Assembly: GCF_014633365.1 (NCBI RefSeq)
Contig: NC_068339.1
Location: 33,985,316 to 34,049,315, forward strand
DNA: 64,000 nucleotides
Direction: 5' to 3'
DNA from: Diospyros lotus
Lineage: Eukaryota; Streptophyta; Magnoliopsida; Ericales; Ebenaceae
The notes under the pieces were generated by a model, which made no database searches, was not told where the DNA came from, and saw only the letters and a program-made list of their open reading frames with translations. Of this stretch, positions 57,253-64,000 are shown in pieces. Position numbers and translations under genes: made by a program. Within the stretch, counting starts at the first letter, position 1. Each line of letters begins with the position of its first letter.

Positions 57253-60200
57253 TCAAATGTAGGTGGCGTTGAGGAGATGCAGCTCCTCCACAATATGCTC
57301 CTGAAAGCTCTCGTAGAATGGCTTAAGTCGCTGCCCGTTCACTGTGAATTGCTTTGCATTGGACTCGTCCTTGATTGCAACTGCACCAAAGGGAAAAACA
57401 TGAATAACTATGAAAGGACTAGTCCAACGAGAACGTAACTTACCGGGCATCAACTTGAGACGAGAATTGTATAGCAGAACTTTCTGGCCAACTTCGAATG
57501 TCTTCTTCACAATAAGCTTGTCATGCACAGCCTTGGTCTTCTCCTTGTAGATGCGTGAGTTCTCATATGCGTCCATCCTAATCTCCTCAAGCTCTTGAAG
57601 TTGGAGCTTTCTTTGGGACCCCGATTGACTGATGTCCATATTGCATTGCTTCACCGCCCAATATGCCTTATGCTCCACCTCCACCGGCAAGTGACACGCC
57701 TTTCCAAAAACCAACCTGTAGGGGGACATGCCGATGGGGGTTTTGTAGGCAGTGCGGTAGGCCCATAACGCATCTTCTAATCTCTTGCTCCAGTCTTTCC
57801 TATTGGGCTGGACAGTCTTCTCCAAAATCTGCTTGATTTCCCTATTTGAGACTTCAGCTTGCCCATTAGTCTGTGGATGATAAGGAGTCGCCACTTTGTG
57901 TATTACCCCATACTTACGAAGTAGGGTGTCCATCTTTCTATTGCAAAAGTGGGATCCTTGGTCACTGATGATGGCCCTGGGTATGCCAAACCTACAAAAG
58001 ATGTTAGAACGAACAAAATCTGCAACCACAGAAGCATCATCAGTCCTGGTGGCTTTAGCTTCCACCCACTTTGAAACATAATCCACAGCTAACAGAATGT
58101 ACACATAACCAAATGACACAGGAAATGGACCCATGAAGTCAATACCCCAAACATCGAAGATTTCACAAAACAATAAGGGTCGTTGAGGCATTTCATTCCT
58201 ACGTGATATAGTGCCTGTGTGTTGGCAACGTGTGCAATTCTTACAGAACTCATATGAATCCTTAAAGAGTGAAGGCCAATATAATCCAGAATCTAGGACT
58301 TTCCTAGCTGTACGTTGGGGACCAAAGTGACCACCACATGCAAGTGTGTGACAAAAATTTAAGACAGATGCAAACTCATGGTTAGGCACACATCTCCTAA
58401 TGACCTGGTCACTACACATGCGCCACAGATAGGGATCATCCCACACATAATACCGAGCCTGACTCTTAAATTTATTTAGCTGTTCCTTCTTAAAATATGC
58501 AGGTAATTCAGAAGCAACTAAATAATTTACTAAATCAGCATACCAGGGCTCAACACCATGAATGTGGTATAATAACTCATCTGGGAAATCATCCCTGATA
58601 GGCTGGGAGTCCATGACTGTGGAATCTGAAGAAGGAGGGACCCTGCTCAAATGATCAGCTACTAGGTTCTCGGCCCCACTCTTGTCTTTTATCTCAACAT
58701 TGAACTCCTGAAGTAGGAGCATCCATCGTATCAACCGGGGCTTAGCATCGGGCTTCTTCAATAGGTATTTCAAGGCTGCATGGTCAGAAAACACGACAAC
58801 ATTAGAACCCAGAAGATAGGAGCGAAATTTATCTAAAGCAAACACAATAGCTAAAAGCTCCTTCTCAGTCGTGGTGTAGTTTGCTTGAGCAGCATCCAAG
58901 GTGCGTGAGGCATAGGCAATGACATGTGACTTCTTCTCCACACGCTGTGAAAGGACGGCACCCACTGCAAAGTTGGAGGCATCGCACATCAACTCGAAGG
59001 GCAACTCCCAGTCGGGTGGCTGTATGATGGGTGGAGAAATCAAACGACTCTTCAGTTCCTCGAATGCCCGCTTGCACTGTTCATCAAAGTGGAAGGTCAC
59101 TTCTTTCTGGAGAAGGTGGGAAAGTGGAAGTGCAATCTTGCTGAAATCCTTGATGAATCTCCTGTAAAATCCTGCATGGCCAAGGAAAGAACGCACCTCT
59201 CTCACAGAGGTGGGGTAAGGCAATGAAGCAATGACATCAACTTTAGACCGATCCACTTCTATACCCTTCTTAGACAGAACATGCCCTAAAACAATTCCTT
59301 GTTCTACCATGAAATGACATTTTTCGAAATTTAAAACAAGGTTCTTTTCAATGCATCTCTCTAGGACTCTACCCAAGCTAACCAAGCAATCATCAAAAGA
59401 AGTGCCATAAACTGAAAAATCATCCATGAACACTTCCATGCAATGCTCTATAAAATCTGAAAATATACTTACCATGCATCGCTGAAAGGTACCTGGAGCA
59501 TTACATAGACCGAAAGGCATTCTTCTATAAGCGAATGTGCCAAAGGGGCAGGTGAAGGTGGTCTTCTCTTGATCCTCTGGGGCTATGCAAATCTGAAAGT
59601 ATCCAGAAAAACTGTCAAGGAAACAATAGTGCGACTTACTGGCCAACTTCTCCAACATCTGATCAATGAATGGAAGGGGGAAATGATCTTTTCTGGTTGC
59701 TTGGTTCAGCTTTCTATAATCAATGCAGACTCTCCAACTGTTCTGCACTCTCATGGGGATGAGCTCCTTGTGCTCATTTGGGACCACCGTGATGCCCGTC
59801 TTTTTTGGAACAACCTGCACGGGACTCACCCACTTGCTGTCAGAAATAGGGTAAATAATACCGGCTGCAAGTAATTTACTTACCTCCTGTTTTACCACAT
59901 CAAGGATGGTTGGGTTAAGTCTTCTTTGAGGCTGCCTTGCTAGTTTTGCTCCTTCCTCCAATAAAATACGATGCATGCAAATAGATGGGCTGATTCCAGT
60001 TATGTCCGCTAAAGTCCACCCAATTGCTTTCTTATTATTTTTCAGCACATCCAGCAACTTTCTCTCTTGGTCAGGCTGCAAGTTGTTTGCAATGATGACT
60101 GGCAGCTTCTCATCTTTCTCCAAGAATGCATACTTGAGGTGCTGAGGCAAAGGCTTGCACTGAATGGTGGGTGGCTGCTGCAAAGAGGGGGCTGATCTAT

Positions 60201-61836
60201 TTGACTGGAACTCTAACTCCAAGGCACTATCAACCTGCTCAACAAGGTTAGCAGCACTATCTTCCACTTGGGAAATGTTAGCATCAAAATCAAACTCATG
60301 TCTATGCAAAAATTTAGCAATCTCTAAGCATGCAGCACATTGACTCTCTCCATCACTACAATTAGTGCAAATAATCGTATCTGGGAACTCATGCACAGTG
60401 GGGAGTTTATCAATTAAATCAGAAGACTCAGAACATGCTTCGTTCACTAACAGGTCAACTCTATTTACTTGAAAAGTGGAATGATCCTCAGCAGGGAATT
60501 TCATGGCATCAAGTATCTTGAAGTTAATTGTGTTACCAGCAAATTCCATGGAAAGTGTACCCTCATGCACATTGATAATAGTTCTAGCAGTTTTTAAGAA
60601 TGGTCTCCCTAGGATCAAGGGTGCATGCTCAAGTGTGCTGTTATCTTCCATATTCAAAACATAAAAATCTGCTGGAAAGATTAAATCCTTAACCTTAACC
60701 AGCACATCTTCTAGGACTCCAGTGGGGTGTGCAGTACTTCTATTGGCTAGTTGGACAACCACTCCTGTTGGCTTCAAAGGACCACACTGCAATGAAGCAT
60801 AAATAGAGTTAGGCATGACATTAATGGATGCACCTAAATCTAGTAAAGCATTGCTAAATTGCATGTCTCCTATAGTACAAGGAATGGAGAACATCCCTGG
60901 ATCTTTACACTTTGCTGGCATGGCAGGTTGGATAAGGGCAGAGACATTTCTCCCAAGGTTGATCTTCTCATTCCCCATAAGCTTCCTCTTGTGAGTACAC
61001 AAATCTTTGAGAAATTTTGCATACTTGGGGATCTGTCTAATGGCTTCAAGGAGGGGGATGTTGACTTCAACTTTCTGGAATGTTTCCAGAATCTCTTTAT
61101 CCACTTCGGCCTCTGCTCTTTTCTTGTTTTGTGTTGCTCGATGTGGGAATGGCAGGGGCTGGATGTTGGAAGACTCTCCTTGTTCTTGATAGCTGGAGTT
61201 TGGCTGCTTGGCTTCTTGGACTAAGGAGGGTTGCTGCTCTTTGCTGCCCTCTACATTCTGCTGCTCTGCATGCTGCTCTTTGTTTGATGATGGTGGAGGG
61301 GTTGGGATGATCACTTCTTTCCCACTTCGAAGCATGATGGCACTAACATTGCCCCTTGGATTGGCAACTGGTTGTGAAGGAAGCTGCCCGGAACCTTGAC
61401 TCCTTAACTCATTGATGTTTGTGGCTAGCTGGCCTATTTGGGTCTCCAAATTTTGAATGGTGGTTTCTGTTTTCTGTTGGAATTGGAGTGTATTGGAGGC
61501 TAGTTGTTTGACAAGATCATCTAAGGTAGGTTCTGACTTGGGTAATGGTGGTGCTTGTTGCATGGCTTGATTCTGCCTTGGTGGTGGAGTATGGTTGCTT
61601 GAAATTGAAGGATGGAACCTCTGCTGAAATGGTTGATTCTGGTGGTATGGCTGCTGGTGCACATGTTGATTGGAAGGGTTGCCATATCTGAGGTTCGGAT
61701 GGTCTCTCCAACCTGGATTGTAGGTGGCTGAGTATGGATCATACTTGTGTTGTGGCTGCTGCTGGAAAGGTGGATTGTGCTGCTGGAATGGTCTACCAGG
61801 GAAGATGCCAGCAACAGATTCATTATTTTCTTGCAA
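57253..61836 (-). CDS. Athila pol polyprotein: protease, RT, RNase H, integrase
   Basis: A 1527-codon open frame in the same frame as gag. A Gln/Pro-rich spacer (residues 1-240) leads to protease near residue 330 ([14 protein letters not shown] in place of D-S/T-G). Reverse transcriptase spans about 650-880 with [34 protein letters not shown] and FMDD near 802. RNase H begins near 948 ([12 protein letters not shown]). The integrase HHCC region is at about 1160-1210 and the core Asp, Asp, Glu near 1234, 1291 and 1328 ([27 protein letters not shown]). The C-terminal tail ends HLLNATYI. All catalytic motifs that I can see are present. The listed start is not a true initiation codon; translation would have to come from gag across the TAA at 61846-61848. 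Confidence 0.93.
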   Translation of the reverse strand: MQENNESVAGIFPGRPFQQHNPPFQQQPQHKYDPYSATYNPGWRDHPNLRYGNPSNQHVHQQPYHQNQPFQQRFHPSISSNHTPPPRQNQAMQQAPPLPKSEPTLDDLVKQLASNTLQFQQKTETTIQNLETQIGQLATNINELRSQGSGQLPSQPVANPRGNVSAIMLRSGKEVIIPTPPPSSNKEQHAEQQNVEGSKEQQPSLVQEAKQPNSSYQEQGESSNIQPLPFPHRATQNKKRAEAEVDKEILETFQKVEVNIPLLEAIRQIPKYAKFLKDLCTHKRKLMGNEKINLGRNVSALIQPAMPAKCKDPGMFSIPCTIGDMQFSNALLDLGASINVMPNSIYASLQCGPLKPTGVVVQLANRSTAHPTGVLEDVLVKVKDLIFPADFYVLNMEDNSTLEHAPLILGRPFLKTARTIINVHEGTLSMEFAGNTINFKILDAMKFPAEDHSTFQVNRVDLLVNEACSESSDLIDKLPTVHEFPDTIICTNCSDGESQCAACLEIAKFLHRHEFDFDANISQVEDSAANLVEQVDSALELEFQSNRSAPSLQQPPTIQCKPLPQHLKYAFLEKDEKLPVIIANNLQPDQERKLLDVLKNNKKAIGWTLADITGISPSICMHRILLEEGAKLARQPQRRLNPTILDVVKQEVSKLLAAGIIYPISDSKWVSPVQVVPKKTGITVVPNEHKELIPMRVQNSWRVCIDYRKLNQATRKDHFPLPFIDQMLEKLASKSHYCFLDSFSGYFQICIAPEDQEKTTFTCPFGTFAYRRMPFGLCNAPGTFQRCMVSIFSDFIEHCMEVFMDDFSVYGTSFDDCLVSLGRVLERCIEKNLVLNFEKCHFMVEQGIVLGHVLSKKGIEVDRSKVDVIASLPYPTSVREVRSFLGHAGFYRRFIKDFSKIALPLSHLLQKEVTFHFDEQCKRAFEELKSRLISPPIIQPPDWELPFELMCDASNFAVGAVLSQRVEKKSHVIAYASRTLDAAQANYTTTEKELLAIVFALDKFRSYLLGSNVVVFSDHAALKYLLKKPDAKPRLIRWMLLLQEFNVEIKDKSGAENLVADHLSRVPPSSDSTVMDSQPIRDDFPDELLYHIHGVEPWYADLVNYLVASELPAYFKKEQLNKFKSQARYYVWDDPYLWRMCSDQVIRRCVPNHEFASVLNFCHTLACGGHFGPQRTARKVLDSGLYWPSLFKDSYEFCKNCTRCQHTGTISRRNEMPQRPLLFCEIFDVWGIDFMGPFPVSFGYVYILLAVDYVSKWVEAKATRTDDASVVADFVRSNIFCRFGIPRAIISDQGSHFCNRKMDTLLRKYGVIHKVATPYHPQTNGQAEVSNREIKQILEKTVQPNRKDWSKRLEDALWAYRTAYKTPIGMSPYRLVFGKACHLPVEVEHKAYWAVKQCNMDISQSGSQRKLQLQELEEIRMDAYENSRIYKEKTKAVHDKLIVKKTFEVGQKVLLYNSRLKLMPGKLRSRWTSPFIVIHVFPFGAVAIKDESNAKQFTVNGQRLKPFYESFQEHIVEELHLLNATYI

Positions 61837-61845
61837 CTGTGGGCA

Positions 61846-62892
61846 TTAGTCTGTTGTATGGGATGGCAAGGAGCAAATGCCACAAAGCTGCTGCTGGGGT
61901 TGCTTTCTCTCTAAAGCCAACTGCCTGACCATGGAAGCCAATTCCTCAAGCTTGTTTTCCATCCTTTGCTGGTCCATAGTGGCAGCCACATTGACTTCAT
62001 TGATGGCTTTTGTAGGAGTGTTAATTCTAGTGCCAAATTGCTGGGCATTTTGTGCCATCTTTGATATCAGCTCTTGTGCAGCTGCTGGGGTCTTCTCTGC
62101 CAAAGCTCCTCCACTTGCAGCATCTACCAAGTATCTGTCCATGGGGATTAGACCTTCATAGAGATACTGAATTAGGAGTTGGTCACTTATCTGATGGTGA
62201 GGACAGCTGGAACACAACTTCTTGAACCTCTCCCAATACTCATGTAGAGTTTCACCACTCATCTGCCTTATACCACAAATTTCCTTCCTTATTGATGCTA
62301 TTCTGGAGGCTGGAAAGAATTTTTCCAGGAAGATCCTCTTCAATCCATCCCAGCTGGTAATGGCAGCTGGTGGCAGGTAGTAGAGCCAATCTTTGGCGGA
62401 TCCATCAAGTGAGAATGGAAAGGCTCTTAGCTTGATTTGCTCTTCATCTACTCCTTGTGGCCGCATGGTTGAGCAAACCACATGAAACTCTTTCAGATGC
62501 TTGTGTGGATCCTCTCCTGCAAGGCCATGAAACTTGGGCAACAAATGGATCAGTCTAGACTTAAGTTCGAAGTTGGCATCTAGCTGTGGGTATTGAATAC
62601 ATAGGGGCTGGTAATGCACATCAGGTGCAGCCAGCTCTCTAATAGTTCTACCATCCAAATGACCATGATTTGCATTATTTCCATTACCATTATTTCCATT
62701 ATTTCCATTACCATTATTTCCATTACCATTATCTGCCATATTGATGAATTCTGGAATAGGTTCGGATGAAGTATTAGAAGCACTGTTAGAGTCAATCCTA
62801 TCCCGAGACTTAAGCTCTCTAGCTTGCCTTCTAAGAGTGTTCTCTAATTCAAGATCCAAGTCAAGTAATGTTTTCTTAGATGACCTGGTCAT
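61846..62892 (-). CDS. Athila gag
   Basis: 348 codons from the ATG at 62892 (MTRSSKKTLLDLDLELENTL). A Gly/Asn repeat (about residues 53-77) is followed by the capsid domain (LLPKFHGLAGEDPHKHLKEF, AKDWLYYLPP, FLEKFFPASRIASIRKEICG, LHEYWERFKKLCSSCPHHQI). A helical tail follows, then the first part of a zinc knuckle, CGICSLPSHTTD. The TAA stop (61846-61848) replaces the residue just before the knuckle's last Cys, which is the second codon of the downstream frame. A CAA-to-TAA change is the simplest explanation. Gag forms the particle and binds RNA; losing the last knuckle residue would cut pol off unless the stop is read through. Confidence 0.92.
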   Translation of the reverse strand: MTRSSKKTLLDLDLELENTLRRQARELKSRDRIDSNSASNTSSEPIPEFINMADNGNGNNGNGNNGNNGNGNNANHGHLDGRTIRELAAPDVHYQPLCIQYPQLDANFELKSRLIHLLPKFHGLAGEDPHKHLKEFHVVCSTMRPQGVDEEQIKLRAFPFSLDGSAKDWLYYLPPAAITSWDGLKRIFLEKFFPASRIASIRKEICGIRQMSGETLHEYWERFKKLCSSCPHHQISDQLLIQYLYEGLIPMDRYLVDAASGGALAEKTPAAAQELISKMAQNAQQFGTRINTPTKAINEVNVAATMDQQRMENKLEELASMVRQLALERKQPQQQLCGICSLPSHTTD

Positions 62893-64000
62893 GCACTAGA
62901 GATCAGCACAAAAACAACACACAAAATGGCCTATGCATACCAAGAACACAGAAACACAAACAAAAACACACAAGCAAAAACAAAAACACACAAACAAGAA
63001 CACACAAACACAAAAACACAAAAACAGGTCAAACAATAAGCCCTTAGATGATTTTTTTATGCAATTTTTCACAAAATTTCAACACAAAAACACTGAGGGA
63101 CCTAAAAACACTAAAAACCACACCAAATTAGCCACTGAGAAACACAAAATGGCCCAAAAAGTGGTCTAAACGTTGGAATTTGGCCAAAAAAGGGTCTCCT
63201 CACTGAAAACCAGTGACTCTTTATCCCCACACCCCCATTTCTTTGGACACCAAAAATCAGCTCAATCGGAGCAAGTGAAAATTTGTGAACAGTAACCGTC
63301 AAAATCGTTTTTTTTATCAAATCAGCTCCTATTTTGCCTCAAAGACCACTCTAAATGCAAGAAAACATCAAGGGATGCATATGGACATGAAAGAACATCA
63401 AGTAAGGATGAGAAAGGAAGAGGATAGCACCGGTATCTCGAGCTCAATCCTTAAATAATGCTATCTGTTATGGGGATGGTCAAAACAGCTGCTGAATGGA
63501 AGGCTGCTGTGGGTTGCTTTCTTTTGGTTGCAGCTGCTGATGCCTATCTGCCAAACGAAAAGGGAGATTAGTGTGGAAGGTAAAGACAACGTTGAATGGA
63601 GTGTTAAAAGAGAGAAACTAAAAGAAAAATGTGAGAAAGAGAAACGGAATATCCTCTTGGTCAGGTGATCTGCTGTCAGATGCAGAAAAGTGGGATTCAG
63701 AGCATTCTAAAAATAGTTATGCTCCTGATCTGTTGCAGGGTTGTCTCCTTGCTGTGTGAGCTTGCTTTTCAGCGCCTATCAGAGCACATGAAGACCAGAG
63801 AAGGACACAAACAAGGTGTGATACTGAAAAATCAGAGAAGGACTGCAGGTGTTTTGCTTTTTCAGTTGCTGCAGGGTTGCTTTTTCAGTTGTTCAGGTTG
63901 TGCAGCCCTCTCCAACAGCCACTTCTTGGTTCAAAAATGATTCCAAAAACGAGAAAACATAAAAGGAAAATACACACAAACAAAAAGAAGATCGAAAAGG
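62893..64000 (-). other. Athila leader region, up to the window edge
   Basis: 1.1 kb upstream of gag with no coding sequence. It has a run of AACACA/AAAACACAC units at 62935-63030 (plus) and two GTTGC/GCTGC-rich patches at about 63480-63540 and 63840-63905. I looked for the primer-binding site and LTR end and found neither, so they must lie to the right. Confidence 0.6.

Larger units (their letters stand above)
54735..64000 (-). mobile_element. Nearly intact Athila-type Gypsy element (5' LTR outside window)
   Basis: On the minus strand: leader (64000-62893), gag (62892-61846), pol in the same frame (61836-57253), 3' untranslated region and 3' LTR (55908-54735). The RT motif [10 protein letters not shown] and the gag block DPHKHLKEFHVVC place it in the Athila clade. 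Only one stop codon separates gag and pol. There is no envelope-like frame after pol. The 5' LTR and primer site would lie beyond 64000, so the target duplication (left flank CTATC) cannot be checked. A solo LTR of the same family lies at 12944. Confidence 0.9.

Overview
The window is plant nuclear DNA made almost entirely of transposable elements nested inside one another. The evidence is the set of plant-type families: Ty1/Copia with initiator-methionine tRNA primer sites, Ty3/Gypsy chromovirus-like elements, Athila-type Gypsy, a Cassandra-type TRIM whose LTR carries 5S rRNA-like sequence, an L1-type LINE with a zf-RVT tail, a tRNA-derived SINE and short TIR elements. The base composition is AT-rich. 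I recognise no intact host gene. This looks like pericentromeric or intergenic heterochromatin of a flowering plant; the species cannot be told from the sequence.

Layout. 1-0.35 kb: LINE tail (minus). 0.7-5.8 kb: decayed Copia element with both short LTRs. 5.8-10.1 kb: unassigned sequence holding a MULE-type MITE inside a possible hAT-type MITE. 10.1-11.7 kb: 5'-truncated LINE (plus). 12.0-12.6 kb: TIR element. 12.7-26.4 kb: a Sirevirus-like LTR region broken up first by a SINE (itself split by a solo Athila LTR) and then by a 10.4 kb block of Gypsy fragments in both orientations, which is split in turn by a 2.4 kb solo LTR. 26.4-38.4 kb: an LTR remnant split by a 1.8 kb solo LTR and by a young 9.5 kb Gypsy element (28571-38119, TSD TCTTC). 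That Gypsy has an inverted gag, a Cassandra unit fused at its primer-binding site and a solo Copia-like LTR inside its 5' LTR. 38.4-42.6 kb: Gypsy LTR and decayed chromodomain end. 42.6-49.2 kb: Athila-like element lacking RT, RNase H and the integrase core. 49.2-54.2 kb: LTR-like sequence followed by a truncated Sirevirus-type Copia. 54.2-54.7 kb: another Copia gag scrap. 54.7-64.0 kb: nearly intact Athila element on the minus strand whose 5' LTR lies beyond the window.

These genes form no host pathway. They are gag-pol modules (capsid, protease, reverse transcriptase, RNase H, integrase) of separate elements. Only the Athila at the right edge keeps an almost complete gag-pol, with one stop codon inside its zinc knuckle. 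I found no convincing new cellular system. The observations most worth following are the Gypsy/Cassandra chimera with inverted gag, the LTR arrays of CG-centred palindromes, a roughly 160 bp module shared by LTRs of different Gypsy clades, and a hairpin plus repeated purine tracts conserved in the two Athila-type elements.
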